Shown: one piece after another, positions 36,264 through 46,286 of the stretch | Layout of the letters: every line of letters starts with the position of its first letter | How positions within the stretch are numbered: position 1 is the first letter of the stretch | Assembly: GCA_009844425.1 (NCBI GenBank) | Contig: VYBN01000037.1 | Span: 1 to 64,000, forward strand | DNA: 64,000 nt | Origin: Gammaproteobacteria bacterium | GTDB lineage: Bacteria; Pseudomonadota; Gammaproteobacteria; Steroidobacterales; Foliamicaceae | Direction: 5' to 3' | Position numbers and translations under genes: made by a program | Notes under the pieces: generated by a model | Seen by the model: the letters and a program-made list of their open reading frames with translations, nothing else | Databases searched by the model: none | What the model was told of the DNA's origin: nothing

Positions 36264-37064
36264 ATGAGCATGATGGACCGGCACGTCGCGATTGCCGGCG
36301 GCGGAAGGGGGATTGGCGAGGCCCTGTGCCGGTCGTTCATCCGCCAGGGCGCGAAATTGCTCGTGATCGACAAGCTGGACGCAAGGAGCCTGGAGTTCGG
36401 CTTCCGGCCCCTCGAAGAAGCGGACGCCGGCCAGCTGCGTTACCGCCAGTGCGACGTGACCCGCAGCGACCAGGTCCGGGAATTCGCCGCGGAGTCGCAG
36501 GATTTCTTCGGCGGACAAATCGACGTGTTCGTCAACTGCGTGGGCATCAACATGCCCAGGTCCATGCTCGAGCTGGCGGAGGACGACTGGGACCGGGTCA
36601 TGGACACCAACGTGAAGGGCGCGTTTCTGCTGTCTTCCGCGGTCGCGCCGATGATGAAGGCCGGCGGCGCGATGGTGTTTCTGTCCAGCGCAACCGCCTT
36701 GCAGCCCGGCAGGGCCGATGCCGCTTATGCCCTGAGCAAGATGACGCTGAACCGCCTGACCACGCTGCTGGCCGCGGAAGTCGCCGAGCGCGGAATCCGT
36801 CTGAACGCCGTCTGCCCGGGCCCGATCCTATCCGACCGGGTGATGGACGAGCGCCTGATCGACCCCATCACTTCCGGGCACCGCACCGCAGAGGAGGTCA
36901 GGGAAGAAATACTGTCCGAAATGCCGCTGGCGCGTTTCCACCAGACCATACCGCCGGTCGAGTCCGTCGTGGACGCCGTCAACTTCCTGATCGGCGACGA
37001 GGCCCGCTTCATCACCGGCGCCGTCCTGCCCGTGGACGCCGGCAAGTCACTGTCGGGCATATAA
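36264..37064 (+). CDS. Short-chain dehydrogenase/reductase
   Basis: This 266-aa classical SDR has the cofactor motif GGGRGIGE, the NCVG strand, a catalytic Ser in FLSSATALQ and YALSK, and a C-terminal DAGKSLSGI. CAGGAG precedes the start. It is the last gene of the MFS-hydrolase-propeller-SDR operon, 32 bp after the propeller gene, and likely oxidises an alcohol made by the upstream steps. A family-1 inverted repeat follows immediately. Confidence 0.9.
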   Translation: MSMMDRHVAIAGGGRGIGEALCRSFIRQGAKLLVIDKLDARSLEFGFRPLEEADAGQLRYRQCDVTRSDQVREFAAESQDFFGGQIDVFVNCVGINMPRSMLELAEDDWDRVMDTNVKGAFLLSSAVAPMMKAGGAMVFLSSATALQPGRADAAYALSKMTLNRLTTLLAAEVAERGIRLNAVCPGPILSDRVMDERLIDPITSGHRTAEEVREEILSEMPLARFHQTIPPVESVVDAVNFLIGDEARFITGAVLPVDAGKSLSGI

Positions 37065-37077
37065 GGCGCTTCGATCC

Positions 37078-37184
37078 GCCGTCTTCTCACCCCCTGCTCC
37101 CGGGAGACGCATAAATCCATCCATGGAGCTTGGTTCCGGCATCCTGCCTCCAACACTCCCGGGAGCAGGGGGTGAGAAGACGGC
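37078..37184. repeat. Family-1 inverted repeat, perfect 29-bp arms
   Basis: Arms 37078-37106 and 37156-37184 are perfectly complementary. The 49-nt loop contains AATCCATCCATGGAGCT and CGGCATCCTGCCTCCAAC. The arms match those at 7578 except for a two-base change (CACC versus CTTC) that is compensated on the other arm. It lies between the convergent SDR and porin genes. Confidence 0.94.
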
Positions 37185-37195
37185 TTACGGGATCG

Positions 37196-38287
37196 TCAGA
37201 AAGCCCAGGAAAGCTGAGCCGTTACGAAAGTGCTGCTTTCGCCGCTTCCGCCGATTCCCGCCGCGTAGTCGCTGTCGCGCCCCCATTCCACGGCAAGCGT
37301 GAACGGCTCGGCGAGTTGCACGGACACGACGGCAATCAGGCGCCGGGCGGGCAGTTCCAGCGCGAGCGCTTCCCGGGTGGCCTGGTAGCCTAGCGCCGCA
37401 GTGGCGTTCATGCCGCCTGCTTCAAAGTCGTAGGCCGCTTCGAGCAGCCAGCTTGCCGGCTGGGCTCCGCGCCCGGCAAACTCCATTTCACCGACGGCGT
37501 ACGAATCGAGCGCGCCCAGGTATTCCGCGATCAGCGTGGCGGCGCCGTAGCGCAGGGCGGCATGCGCCGACAGGCCGGCGATCCGGTCGGCGGGCCCTTC
37601 ATCTCCGGTCGTATCCGCAAGCACGCCCTGCACGTTCGCGGAATAGCTGAAATCGCTGGTGAGCGCCAGGTTCAGGGCCAGGCCGGTTTCCTCGCGCTCG
37701 GACGTATAGGAAACCGCCGCTCCGTATCCGGCGATGCCGCCGGCCGATTCGAGATCGTCGTTCTTGCCGAAACCGAACAGGGTTGTCGTTAGCCCGCCGG
37801 AACTCCACCCGAGGCTAACGGCAATCTCATTGGTTTCGCCGAGCTCAAGCGTCAGCGGCTCTGAAAACATGCGCGTGTCGAAAACGCCGAATGGCAGAAA
37901 CTGCTGGCCTGCGGTCAGGGACCACGGCCCGTCCGGGTGACCGAAGCGGAGGGTTGCGGTCTCCAGAAAGGTCGCTTCGCTGCCGGGCACATTCTCCCTG
38001 TCGCCCAGGTCCGTGTGCTCGTAAAGGAAACCGGCCTCCACCGCAGCCCAGTCGGTGACCGCCGCCGCCAGGCTCAAACCGACCTCCGATATAGCGGTAT
38101 TGGTATATCCGCCCTCGTTTTCCGGGCGCGAGTGCACCGAGTCCAGGTCGACATGGCCCCCGATTTCCAGCCATTCCCCGCCGGCCCGTTCGTCTTCCCC
38201 GGCGGATGCGCCGCCCGATGCGTCCGCGCCCTTCGCAGCGCCAAGGCACAGCAGCAAACCAAGACAGGCCAGAACAGGGTGCTTCAA
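37196..38287 (-). CDS. LbtU-family outer-membrane porin
   Basis: This 363-aa protein has a signal peptide (MKHPVLACLGLLLCLGAAKGADA) and a beta-barrel with alternating strands ending in F (TAQLSWAF). The segment GQQFLPFGVFDTRMFSEPLTLELGET is typical of the LbtU siderophore-porin family. The start is TTG with GGAGG about 8 nt before it. It probably admits ligands for the adjacent catabolic cluster. It is convergent with the SDR and diverges from the dienelactone hydrolase. Confidence 0.85.
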   Translation of the reverse strand: MKHPVLACLGLLLCLGAAKGADASGGASAGEDERAGGEWLEIGGHVDLDSVHSRPENEGGYTNTAISEVGLSLAAAVTDWAAVEAGFLYEHTDLGDRENVPGSEATFLETATLRFGHPDGPWSLTAGQQFLPFGVFDTRMFSEPLTLELGETNEIAVSLGWSSGGLTTTLFGFGKNDDLESAGGIAGYGAAVSYTSEREETGLALNLALTSDFSYSANVQGVLADTTGDEGPADRIAGLSAHAALRYGAATLIAEYLGALDSYAVGEMEFAGRGAQPASWLLEAAYDFEAGGMNATAALGYQATREALALELPARRLIAVVSVQLAEPFTLAVEWGRDSDYAAGIGGSGESSTFVTAQLSWAF

Positions 38288-38451
38288 CTTCGTCGCCTCC
38301 GCGTAAAGCGCGGTACCGTACCACGCCCGCTACGCGTGCGTGAATCCAGGGCGTATGTTCAATTCGCGTTCGACCGAAGTCCTCATCCGGAACCGGAGGG
38401 GCAGGGGATAAAATTCGCGCTCCGATTGGGAGCTTGCCGGGAGAAAGGCGG

Positions 38452-39165
38452 ATGGCGATACGCACGCGGGACGTGGAATACAGCCACGGGGACAAGGTTT
38501 TCGAGGCGCGGATGTACTGGGACGACGCGCGCGGGCCGGCGCCGGCCGTGGCGGTGGCGCATGCCTGGAGCGGGCGCGCCGAGCATGAATGCGAGGCGGC
38601 GGAGAAGCTGGCGGGCGAAGGCTACGTCGGGATTGCGCTGGACGTGTACGGCAAGGGCGTTCTCGGCCAGAGCGTGGAAGAAAACATGGCGCTGATGAAC
38701 CCGCTGATCGAGGACCGGGCGCTTCTGCAGGCGCGCCTGCTGGCCGGGCTGGAATGCGCGGCGGCGCAGCCGGAAGTGGACGGCGCGAACATGGCCGTGA
38801 TCGGCTACTGCTTCGGCGGCCTGTGCGTGCTGGACCTGGCGCGGGTCGGCGCCCCGGTGAAGGGCGTCGTGAGCCTGCACGGCCTGTTCAATCCGCCCGG
38901 GAACACGGAGGGCAATTCGATCGGTTCCAAGGTGCTGGTGCTGCACGGCTGGGCCGACCCGATGGTCCCGCCCGACACGGTGGTCGGACTGGCCACTGAA
39001 ATGACCGAAGCGGGAGCGGACTGGCAGATCCATGCCTATGGACATGCCTTGCACGGCTTCACGCACGACGCCCCCGCGCTGGCCGACGGGATCGGCTACA
39101 GCGAGTCGGCCGACCGGCGCTCGTGGCAGTCGGTGCTGAACTTCATGGCGGAACTGTTTGATTGA
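38452..39165 (+). CDS. Dienelactone hydrolase family protein
   Basis: This 237-aa alpha/beta hydrolase has the Cys nucleophile elbow GYCFGG, and the Asp (HGWADPMVPP) and His (HALHGFTH) of the triad expected for dienelactone hydrolases. It probably cleaves a lactone or ester in aromatic breakdown. The ATG at 38452 follows GGAGAAAGG; a TTG at 38434 is possible. It is a single gene between the porin and efp. Confidence 0.88.
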   Translation: MAIRTRDVEYSHGDKVFEARMYWDDARGPAPAVAVAHAWSGRAEHECEAAEKLAGEGYVGIALDVYGKGVLGQSVEENMALMNPLIEDRALLQARLLAGLECAAAQPEVDGANMAVIGYCFGGLCVLDLARVGAPVKGVVSLHGLFNPPGNTEGNSIGSKVLVLHGWADPMVPPDTVVGLATEMTEAGADWQIHAYGHALHGFTHDAPALADGIGYSESADRRSWQSVLNFMAELFD

Positions 39166-39177
39166 GGAGGACGCTAG

Positions 39178-39233
39178 CCTGGGTGGGAAGACTTCCCGTC
39201 TTCCCTGAGGGCGAGACGCCCTCTTTCCCAGGG
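39178..39233. repeat. Family-2 element with compensated stem changes
   Basis: Here the first inner hairpin is GAAGAC-TTCCC-GTCTTC and the second GAGGGCG-AGA-CGCCCTC. Both differ from the copy at 29842 but still pair. The outer CCTGGGTGGGA pairs with TTTCCCAGG. It sits 11 bp before the efp start. Confidence 0.85.
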
Positions 39234-39244
39234 TCCGAAAGTAG

Positions 39245-39808
39245 ATGGCTTCGTATTCGACCAACGAGTTCAAGAACGGGCTCAAGGTGATGCTGGGCGA
39301 CGAGCCCTGCGCGATCCTCGGGACCGAGTTCGTGAAGCCCGGCAAGGGCCAGGCGTTCACGCGCGTCAAGCTGCGCTACCTCCGCACCGGCCGCGTGATC
39401 GAACGCAACTTCCGCTCCGGCGAATCGATTCCCGCCGCCGACGTGGTCGACCGCGAAATGGAATACCTGTACAGCACCGGGGACGAATGGGTATTCATGG
39501 ACTCGGAGACGTACGAGCAGTACGAAGCGAACGAAGCGGCCATGGGCGGCTGCGAACGCTGGCTGGTGGATCAGAGCCGCTGCCGCGTCACGCTGTTCAA
39601 CGGCGCGCCGCTGACGGTCACGCCGCCGAATTTCGTCGAGCTGAAGGTCACGCAGTCCGATCCGGGAATGAAGGGCGACACCGCGACAGGGGGCGTAAAG
39701 CCGGCGACCCTGGAGACGGGGGCCGTCGTACGCGTGCCGCTGTTCGTGGAAGAAGGCGCGGTCATCAAGGTGGACACGCGCACCGGGGAATACATGGGCC
39801 GCGCCTAG
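39245..39808 (+). CDS. efp: Elongation factor P
   Basis: This 187-aa translation factor relieves ribosome stalling at polyproline stretches. Its N-terminal KOW-like domain carries the modification loop VKPGKGQAF with the Lys that EpmA-type enzymes lysylate, and the two OB domains follow. A family-2 element occupies the 5' region immediately before the gene. The length is close to the usual 185-190 aa. Confidence 0.97.
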   Translation: MASYSTNEFKNGLKVMLGDEPCAILGTEFVKPGKGQAFTRVKLRYLRTGRVIERNFRSGESIPAADVVDREMEYLYSTGDEWVFMDSETYEQYEANEAAMGGCERWLVDQSRCRVTLFNGAPLTVTPPNFVELKVTQSDPGMKGDTATGGVKPATLETGAVVRVPLFVEEGAVIKVDTRTGEYMGRA

Positions 39809-39829
39809 TGCCGTGAAACGGCGCCGGGG

Positions 39830-40738
39830 TCAGACTTCCAGGGGCAACCGTTGCCCCAGGGCCTGGCCGCAGCGGACTTCTTCCACGGGTTTGCGCTCCG
39901 GCAGCCAGGCAAGCAGGTCCCGCGTGGCCACGAGCACTACCGTGGAGCCGAGATTGAAGTGTGCAAGGTAGTCGCCGCGTTCGCACTTCGCGCCGCGCGG
40001 GCCGTGAAACCTCCAGCGGGTGGGCACCGGCGGAATGCTTGCGTCGGTGCGGATATCGAATGCGGTGCTGATGGAGCCGACATTGAGTGCGCCGATCATG
40101 ACCACGCAGAACTTCCCTGCGCCGGTGTCGAAGTGCAGCGCCACCCGCTCGTTGGTCGCCAGCACCGCGGGCGCCGCATCGATGATCGCGGGGTTGACCG
40201 ACAGCCGCCTTCCGGGCAGGTATGCGACTTCGCGCAACTGGCCCGCAAGAGGCATGCGCACCCTGTGATAATCCGACGGTCGCAGGTAGATGACCGCCAG
40301 ATGACCGTCCTCGTAAGGCGCGGCGCAACGCACGCCGCCCAGCAACTCCTCGATGGAATAGCCGGCTCCCTTCGCCTGCGGGTGTGACGTGCCGTTGATC
40401 TCCCCGATCCGCGTCAACAATCCGTCGGCGGGACAGGCGACGCACTCCTCGCCGTTCTCCGGAATCCGGGCGCCTTCCTTGAGTTCGCGCGAGAAGAACT
40501 CGGACAGGCTGGCGTATCCCTGGGGCACGGGACTGGCGGCCTCCTCCCTGTCGATGGAAAAGAGCCAGGCGAAGGCCCGAATCAAGATTCCTCCCGGCCC
40601 CCTGAAGCGCGAAACGCGCGCCGCCAGACGGCTGAGCGTCAGCAGCGGCAGAATGAAGTGCAGGCGTACAAGCAGTCGGGCAAGCAAGGTCGGTCGCCTC
40701 AAACGGGACGTTCGATTGTAGCCTTGGCGAGCCGACAC
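39830..40738 (-). CDS. psd: Phosphatidylserine decarboxylase proenzyme
   Basis: This 302-aa enzyme makes phosphatidylethanolamine from phosphatidylserine at the inner membrane. It has the self-cleavage motif LGST near the C-terminus, which forms the pyruvoyl group, and the conserved SLSEFFSRELKEG and HPQAKG regions. The start is a GTG; an internal TTG at the RRPTLLARLL segment is an alternative. It is convergent with efp and diverges from prmB, 22 bp away. Confidence 0.95.
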   Translation of the reverse strand: MSARQGYNRTSRLRRPTLLARLLVRLHFILPLLTLSRLAARVSRFRGPGGILIRAFAWLFSIDREEAASPVPQGYASLSEFFSRELKEGARIPENGEECVACPADGLLTRIGEINGTSHPQAKGAGYSIEELLGGVRCAAPYEDGHLAVIYLRPSDYHRVRMPLAGQLREVAYLPGRRLSVNPAIIDAAPAVLATNERVALHFDTGAGKFCVVMIGALNVGSISTAFDIRTDASIPPVPTRWRFHGPRGAKCERGDYLAHFNLGSTVVLVATRDLLAWLPERKPVEEVRCGQALGQRLPLEV

Positions 40739-40760
40739 CTTTTGAAAATTTCGTTATCCG

Positions 40761-41624
40761 ATGATGCGCTTTTGTGACCTTGTGGACGAATTGGCGAACC
40801 GCCTGGCGGGCGGGCGGGTCCATTTCGGCCACGGCATGGGCAGCGCGGAGGAAGAGGCCCTGGCGCTCGCAAATTTCGTTTGCCGGTCGGGCTTGTGGCA
40901 GCGTCGTTCCCTGCTCGGGCGGCGCGTGTCGGCGGGCGCGCAGGCGCGGGCGCGGGCAATGGTCCTTGCGCGTGTGTCGCGCCGTCTGCCGCTGGCCTAC
41001 CTGACCCGCGAGGCCTGGTTTGCCGGGATGCGGTTTTACGTCGACAAGCGCGTCTGCATTCCGCGCTCGCCGCTGGCCGAACTGATTGAGGCGGGTTTCG
41101 CACCCTGGCTGAATCCGGGCGGAGCGCGCCGGATCATCGATCTCTGCACCGGTTCGGGCTGCATCGCCGCCGCCTGCGCGTTCGCCTTCACCGATGCCGA
41201 AGTCGTGGCGACCGACCTGTCGCCGGCCGCCCTGTGCGTGGCGGAGCGCAACACGAGCCGGCTCGGCCTGGCGGGGCGCGTCGAGCTTCGCAGGGGAGAC
41301 CTTTTCGCCGGCGCGCAGGGGAAATTCGATCTCATTGTCGCCAATCCGCCCTATGTGCCTGCCGGCGCGTGCGGTTCCCTGCCGCGTGAATACCGGCATG
41401 AGCCGCGAATGGCGCTGGCGGCCGGCGCCGACGGGCTCGCGATCGCGTCCCGCATCCTCGAGGAAGCGCCCCGCTACCTCGCCGAGGGCGGGCTGTTGGC
41501 GCTGGAGGTCGGCGAGGTGGCGGGCGAACTTGCGGCGTCGCACCCGGAACTGCCGTTCCTCTGGCCTTCGCTGGAACGGGGCGGCGAAGGCGTGCTGCTG
41601 CTTCGCGCGGAAGACCTGAGTTAG
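40761..41624 (+). CDS. prmB: Ribosomal protein L3 glutamine methyltransferase
   Basis: This 287-aa SAM-dependent methyltransferase has the NPPY motif (VANPPYVPAG) that binds the glutamine amide, motif I (IIDLCTGSGCIAAACA), and the PrmB-type sequence LAYLTREAWFAGMRFYVDKRV...PRSPLAELI, which separates it from PrmC. In gammaproteobacteria prmB is commonly next to aroC; here they are 3.4 kb apart. Confidence 0.94.
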   Translation: MMRFCDLVDELANRLAGGRVHFGHGMGSAEEEALALANFVCRSGLWQRRSLLGRRVSAGAQARARAMVLARVSRRLPLAYLTREAWFAGMRFYVDKRVCIPRSPLAELIEAGFAPWLNPGGARRIIDLCTGSGCIAAACAFAFTDAEVVATDLSPAALCVAERNTSRLGLAGRVELRRGDLFAGAQGKFDLIVANPPYVPAGACGSLPREYRHEPRMALAAGADGLAIASRILEEAPRYLAEGGLLALEVGEVAGELAASHPELPFLWPSLERGGEGVLLLRAEDLS

Positions 41625-41700
41625 CCTGGGTGGGAAGGCGTCTCCCTGGGTGGGAGGGCGTCCCGCCCTCCGCGAAGGCGAGACGCTTTCCCACCCAGGG
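41625..41700. repeat. Long family-2 element between prmB and accD
   Basis: The element begins CCTGGGTGGGA and ends TCCCACCCAGG. It contains a duplicated left flank (CCTGGGTGGGAAGGCGTCTC then CCTGGGTGGGAGGGCG) followed by GAGGGCG-TCC-CGCCCTC-like and GAAGGCG-AGA-CGCTTTC hairpins. It fills the whole gap between the convergent genes. Confidence 0.88.
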
Positions 41701-41702
41701 GG

Positions 41703-42569
41703 TTATTCCGGAGGTGGTTTCTTGAGCAGCTTGGCGAGCAGCCGGGCGATCTCCAGGCGCATCACGCGCCGGTCCAGGATCATGTCCAGGGCGCCATGCT
41801 CGAGAAGGAACTCGGCGCGCTGAAATCCTTCCGGGAGGTCTTCGCGGACGGTTTGCTTGATTACGCGCGGGCCGGCGAAACCGATAAGCGCGCCCGGCTC
41901 GGCGATCACGATATCGCCCTGCATCGCCAGACTGGCGGACACGCCGCCCATCGTGGGGTTGGTGAGAACCGAAACATACGGAAGGCCGGACTGGGCGAGA
42001 GCATGCAAAGCGGCGGTCACCTTGGACAACTGCATCAGCGAGAACAGCGCCTCCTGCATGCGCGCGCCCCCGGAGGCGGAAAAGTTGACCAGGGGCATGC
42101 GATGTTCGCGGCAATAGCTTGCGGCGCGGACGAACTTTTCGCCCACTACCGAACCCATGGAACCTCCCATGAAGCCGAACTCGAACGCGCTGGCTACCAG
42201 CGGCTGCCCATACAGCTTGCCGCTCATGGTCACCAGGGCTTCAAGCTCGCCGCTGTTGTCTCTTGCCTGCGCGACCCGGTCCGGGTAACGCTTGGTGTCC
42301 CTGAACTTCAGCGGGTCCCTGGGCTGAAGCCGGGGGGAAAGCTCTCTGGCCGAGTCGCTGTCCAGGAACAACTCGAGCCTTCGCCTGGCCCCGAGGCGCA
42401 TGTGATGCTCGCACTTGGGGCACACATGCTGTATTCGCTCCACCTCGGTTCGATACAGTTGCGTCCCGCATGAATCGCACTTGACCCAGACGCCTTCCGG
42501 CACGCTCTTCTTCGGCCGTCGCGTCGTGATCCGCGACGGCATTAATCTCCGCAGCCAGGAAATCGCCAT
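41703..42569 (-). CDS. accD: Acetyl-CoA carboxylase carboxyltransferase beta subunit
   Basis: This 288-aa subunit of the enzyme makes malonyl-CoA, the first step of fatty-acid synthesis. The N-terminal zinc ribbon has Cys31, 34, 50 and 53. The crotonase-like domain carries the [11 protein letters not shown] and GGVSAS motifs that hold the CoA and biotin substrates. It follows truA by 17 bp on the same strand. The usual neighbours trpF and folC are not present here. Confidence 0.97.
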   Translation of the reverse strand: MAISWLRRLMPSRITTRRPKKSVPEGVWVKCDSCGTQLYRTEVERIQHVCPKCEHHMRLGARRRLELFLDSDSARELSPRLQPRDPLKFRDTKRYPDRVAQARDNSGELEALVTMSGKLYGQPLVASAFEFGFMGGSMGSVVGEKFVRAASYCREHRMPLVNFSASGGARMQEALFSLMQLSKVTAALHALAQSGLPYVSVLTNPTMGGVSASLAMQGDIVIAEPGALIGFAGPRVIKQTVREDLPEGFQRAEFLLEHGALDMILDRRVMRLEIARLLAKLLKKPPPE

Positions 42570-42586
42570 AAGACTTTGATTTTAGC

Positions 42587-43396
42587 CTAAATATCTTTCA
42601 GAATCGGCGGAAACGTTTCAAGACCTACCGGGTTTCGTTCAGGCAGCAGGTCCGGCGGATAGCCAATCTCCTGAAGGTACAGGCCCTGGGGAGGCGCGGC
42701 CGGTCCCGCGGCCTCCCGGCTGCGCGCCTCGAGAATTCCGGCAATCCAGGCGGCCGCCTGCCGGCCGCGCCCGACGAGCGCCAGCGAGCCGGCGATGTTC
42801 CTCACCATGCGCTGCAGGAAGCCGTTTGCCCGGCAAATGATCCATACGCGTTGTCCGCTGCGGCGCACACGGATGTCCATGATCCTGCGCACCGGCGACC
42901 GGGCCTGGCAATCGGCGGCCCGAAACGAGCTGAAGTCGTGCTCGCCGGCCAGCGCCTGCGCCGCGCGGTTCATCGCCTCGTCGTCGAGCGGGTCTCGGAT
43001 AAGCCAGGCGCGATTGCGCTCCAGCGCCGAGCGCACGCTGCGGTTCAGGATCAGGTAGGCGTAGGTGCGCGAGAGCGCCGAGTGGCGCGCATGGAAATCG
43101 CCCGGCACTTCCCGAACCCAGAGCAGGCTGACGTCGTCGGGCAGGTAGGTATTGGCGCCGAACAGCCAGTCGCGCCGGCTCCGCCGGGCGCCGGTATCGA
43201 AATGCGCTACCTGTTCGATGGCGTGAACACCGGCGTCGGTCCGCCCGGCGCCCATGCATCGCACCTCTTCGTCGGCCACCCGGCTGAGCGCCCGGTTGAC
43301 GGCGTCCTGAACGTTGGTGCTGCCGCTTTGCGACTGCCAGCCGTGGAAACCGCTGCCGTCGTATTCCAGCCCCACGGCGAGCCGTGCGCGGCTCAT
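42587..43396 (-). CDS. truA: tRNA pseudouridine(38-40) synthase
   Basis: This 269-aa enzyme modifies the anticodon arm at positions 38-40. The catalytic Asp lies in GRTDAGVHA, and the LEYDGSGFHGWQSQ start and the FLQRMVRNIAGSL block are typical. It overlaps the upstream FimV-like gene by 4 bp (ATGA), so it is part of the asd-hypothetical-truA-accD run. Confidence 0.97.
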   Translation of the reverse strand: MSRARLAVGLEYDGSGFHGWQSQSGSTNVQDAVNRALSRVADEEVRCMGAGRTDAGVHAIEQVAHFDTGARRSRRDWLFGANTYLPDDVSLLWVREVPGDFHARHSALSRTYAYLILNRSVRSALERNRAWLIRDPLDDEAMNRAAQALAGEHDFSSFRAADCQARSPVRRIMDIRVRRSGQRVWIICRANGFLQRMVRNIAGSLALVGRGRQAAAWIAGILEARSREAAGPAAPPQGLYLQEIGYPPDLLPERNPVGLETFPPILKDI

Positions 43397-43899
43397 GCTT
43401 CCCCGGAATTCTCCGGCCCGAGTCTTTGGCGCATCCGGCGCAGCGCCTCGGCTAGTTCCTCGGCGTTCTCGCCCTCGCGGGCTTCGACGATATGGGCGAG
43501 AACCTCGAGCGCGTCGGCGTCCCGGCCCATTTCCTCAAGCGCCCGCGCCAGGTCCATGTAGTTCTCCGGATCGAGTTCGCTCATGGCATCCGCCAGGGCG
43601 GCGTCCGGCGCCACCGCGATGGCGTCGGCGGATCGCTCCGGCTCCCCGGATTCCCCCTTCCCGCCATCCCGGCCCTGCGACGTTTCGTCCTTCTTCTTCG
43701 AACCGCCGCCTGAAAATATCCGCACCAGGCGCGGCGGGCCGAGGACAATCGCCGAAAGGACCGAAAAGACCAGCGCGGCCGAAAGCAGCGGCGCGCCCCA
43801 GAGCACCCATGACGAGAACAGGCCTTCCTGAGGAACCGCGGGCGAGACCAAAAGCGCAATGAACAGCGAAACGGCCAGCGGCGCGATTCTGCCTTTCAT
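43393..43899 (-). CDS. FimV C-terminal-like membrane protein
   Basis: This 168-aa protein occupies the place of fimV, between asd and truA, but is far shorter than FimV/TspA proteins. It has two hydrophobic segments (about 6-24 and 30-52), a Lys/Asp/Glu-rich linker, and a C-terminal helical part (MDLARALEEMGRDADALEVLAHIV) resembling the small TPR-like FimV C-terminal domain. It may be a reduced FimV lacking the periplasmic LysM part. Assignment rests on position and a weak motif. Confidence 0.6.
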   Translation of the reverse strand: MKGRIAPLAVSLFIALLVSPAVPQEGLFSSWVLWGAPLLSAALVFSVLSAIVLGPPRLVRIFSGGGSKKKDETSQGRDGGKGESGEPERSADAIAVAPDAALADAMSELDPENYMDLARALEEMGRDADALEVLAHIVEAREGENAEELAEALRRMRQRLGPENSGEA

Positions 43900-43927
43900 G
43901 CTAGTGCTAACACGCCCTAGAGCTCCA

Positions 43928-45007
43928 TCAAGCCGATGCGTCGTCGCGAATCAGGAGCTCGGCGATCTGCACGGCGTTGAGCGCGGCCCCCTTGCGCACG
44001 TTGTCCGCCACAACCCAGAAACTGAGGCCCTGGTCATGCGAGATGTCCTCGCGCACCCGGCCCACGAACACGGCGTCCGACCGGCTCGCGTCGATCCCGG
44101 GAGTGGGGTAGCCGCCGGCCCGGTCCTGGCTCATGACGACCACCCCGCGGGCGGCCCGAAACAGCGTGAGCGCTTCCTCCACGGCGACCTTGCGCTTCAG
44201 CTCCACGTTCACGACCTCGGAATGTCCGAAGAACACGGGCACGCGCACGGCCGTGGCGCTGATCCGCAGCTCTTCGTCGCCCAGGATCTTGCGGGTCTCC
44301 CAGACCATCTTCATTTCTTCCTTCGTATAGCCGTTGGCCTGAAAATCGTCGATATGCGGCACCGCGTTGAAGGCCGCGCTGGGCGCCGACGCCGCGGGAA
44401 GCTGCCCCCCGTTTGCGGGCGGTTCCGCCTCCCCGTCTTCGGCTGGTTCTTCCGGGCGGCCCTTGCCGGCCATCATGTCGGCCGTGTGCCTGACCAGGTC
44501 CTCCATCGCCCGTCGGCCCGCGCCGGAAACCGCCTGGTAGGTGGCCACGCTGATCCTGTCGATACCGATCGCGTCGTACAGGGGCTTCAGCGCAACGACG
44601 AGCTGGATCGTGGAGCAGTTCGGATTGGCCACGATGCCGCGCGCGCGGCATTCGGCCAGGGCCGAGGGATTGACCTCGGGCACGACCAGCGGCACGTCGT
44701 CGTCATAGCGAAAGGCCGACGAGTTGTCGATCACGATCGCTCCCCGGGCGGCGGCGCGCGGCGCATGCTCGATCGCGGTTCCCGCGCCGGCCGAGAACAG
44801 CGCGAAGTGCACGCCGGAGAAGTCGAAGTCGTTCAGCGCCTGAACCGCAACCTGGCGTTCGCCGAATTCCACGGTCTTGCCGACCGACCGTTCGCTGGCG
44901 ACCGCGTGTAGCTGGTCCACGGGAAACTCGCGCTGCGCGAGGATCTGCATCATGGTCTCGCCCACGAGCCCTGTGGCGCCGACCACAGCGACGTTGTAAC
45001 CGTTCAT
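43928..45007 (-). CDS. asd: Aspartate-semialdehyde dehydrogenase
   Basis: This 359-aa NADPH enzyme sits at the branch to lysine, threonine and methionine. It has the N-terminal [10 protein letters not shown] motif, the catalytic Cys131 in NPNCSTIQ, and the conserved [19 protein letters not shown]. Residues about 186-217 form a Pro/Glu/Ala-rich insertion ([15 protein letters not shown]...) not usual in this family, probably a surface loop. It starts 1 bp after the aroC stop. Confidence 0.96.
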   Translation of the reverse strand: MNGYNVAVVGATGLVGETMMQILAQREFPVDQLHAVASERSVGKTVEFGERQVAVQALNDFDFSGVHFALFSAGAGTAIEHAPRAAARGAIVIDNSSAFRYDDDVPLVVPEVNPSALAECRARGIVANPNCSTIQLVVALKPLYDAIGIDRISVATYQAVSGAGRRAMEDLVRHTADMMAGKGRPEEPAEDGEAEPPANGGQLPAASAPSAAFNAVPHIDDFQANGYTKEEMKMVWETRKILGDEELRISATAVRVPVFFGHSEVVNVELKRKVAVEEALTLFRAARGVVVMSQDRAGGYPTPGIDASRSDAVFVGRVREDISHDQGLSFWVVADNVRKGAALNAVQIAELLIRDDASA

Positions 45008-45008
45008 G

Positions 45009-46130
45009 TCAGCCCCGCGCGGTCCGCGCCGCGGCGGCCGGGCGAGCGCCCGCGGCAGCCTGCCGGTCGACGTCGCCGCATTGCGCGCGGTCGCGGAGGT
45101 AATGGTCCATGAGCGTGATCGCCAGCATCGCTTCGGCGATCGGCGTGGCGCGCAGTCCCACGCAGGGATCGTGCCGCCCGCCGGTGCTGATCTCGGTGGC
45201 CGCGCCGCCGCGGGTGACCGTGGCGCCCTTCTTGCGGATGCTGGAGGTGGGCTTCATCGCGATGCTCACCAGCAGGTCCTGTCCGGACGAAATGCCGCCC
45301 AGCGTGCCCCCGGCGTCGTTCTTGAGGAAGCCGCCGGGCGCAATCTCGTCGCGATGCTCCGAACCGCGCTGTTCCACTGCCGCGAAGCCGGCGCCGAATT
45401 CCACGCCCTTGACCGCGTTGATGCTCATCAGCGCGTGCGCGATCACGGCCTCGAGCTTGTCGAACACGGGTTCGCCGAGCCCGGGCGGCACTCCGCGGGC
45501 GCACACGTTGATCCGCGCGCCGATCGAGTCGCCCGCCAGCCTCAGTTCGTCCATGAATGACTCCAGTTCCTTCAGGCGGGCGGGGTCGCCGCAGAAGAAC
45601 GGGTTGTCGTTGATGATCTCGGGATTCGGGCACTCCAGCCGGATCGGTCCAAGTTGCGCCACGTAGCCGAAAATCGTGATGCCCGTTCGCTCGCTCAAGC
45701 ACTTGCGGGCGATCGCTCCGCCGGCGACCCGCATGGCCGTCTCGCGGGCCGAGGCGCGTCCCCCTCCGCGGTAGTCGCGGATGCCGTACTTCTGCTGGTA
45801 GCTGAAATCGGCGTGACCGGGACGGAACTTGTCCTTGATGGCGGAGTAGTCGCGGGGCCGCTGATCGGTGTTCTCGATCATCAGCCCGATCGGCGTGCCG
45901 GTGGTCACGCCCTCGAAGACCCCCGACAGGATCCGCACCTGGTCCGCCTCCTTGCGTTGCGAAGTATGGCGCGAGCGCCCGGGACGCCGCCGGTCCAGGT
46001 CCACCTGTATGTCCGCCTCGCACAATTCCATGCCGGGCGGGCAGCCGTCCACGATGGCGCCCAGCGCCGGGCCGTGGCTTTCGCCGTAAGTCGTGACGCT
46101 GAACAGGCGTCCTATGGTGTTGCCGGACAT
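45009..46130 (-). CDS. aroC: Chorismate synthase
   Basis: This 373-aa reduced-FMN enzyme makes chorismate from EPSP. Signatures include [18 protein letters not shown] at the start, the [18 protein letters not shown] block, and the late [19 protein letters not shown]. It is the first gene of the asd-FimV-like-truA-accD run. Its 5' flank carries a family-2 element and then the integrase, so it marks the left edge of the island. Confidence 0.97.
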   Translation of the reverse strand: MSGNTIGRLFSVTTYGESHGPALGAIVDGCPPGMELCEADIQVDLDRRRPGRSRHTSQRKEADQVRILSGVFEGVTTGTPIGLMIENTDQRPRDYSAIKDKFRPGHADFSYQQKYGIRDYRGGGRASARETAMRVAGGAIARKCLSERTGITIFGYVAQLGPIRLECPNPEIINDNPFFCGDPARLKELESFMDELRLAGDSIGARINVCARGVPPGLGEPVFDKLEAVIAHALMSINAVKGVEFGAGFAAVEQRGSEHRDEIAPGGFLKNDAGGTLGGISSGQDLLVSIAMKPTSSIRKKGATVTRGGAATEISTGGRHDPCVGLRATPIAEAMLAITLMDHYLRDRAQCGDVDRQAAAGARPAAAARTARG

Positions 46131-46183
46131 GCCGTAATCCGCTGGCGGTGGGCGAAAAACCCTATTTTACGCTCGCCTGTAAT

Positions 46184-46264
46184 CCTGGGAGTGGGGGCAT
46201 GTTCCCCACAGCGTCCCGCCCTCCGCGAAGGCGGGACGCCTTCGCTCCCAGGCTTGCTCCCAGG
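46184..46264. repeat. Family-2 element at the island edge
   Basis: CCTGGGAGTGGGGGCATG begins the copy and CGCTCCCAGG ends it, with the hairpin GAAGGCG-GGA-CGCCTTC inside. A short duplication (CTTGCTCCCAGG) extends the right end. It lies between the aroC start and the integrase 3' end. Confidence 0.82.
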
Positions 46265-46286
46265 CTTGCGGCCGAAGGTTCGCAGG

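Noticed and set aside
39810-39822. Small GCCGT-GAA-ACGGC hairpin between efp and psd as a terminator
   Set aside because: The stem is only five base pairs with no T-run on either strand.
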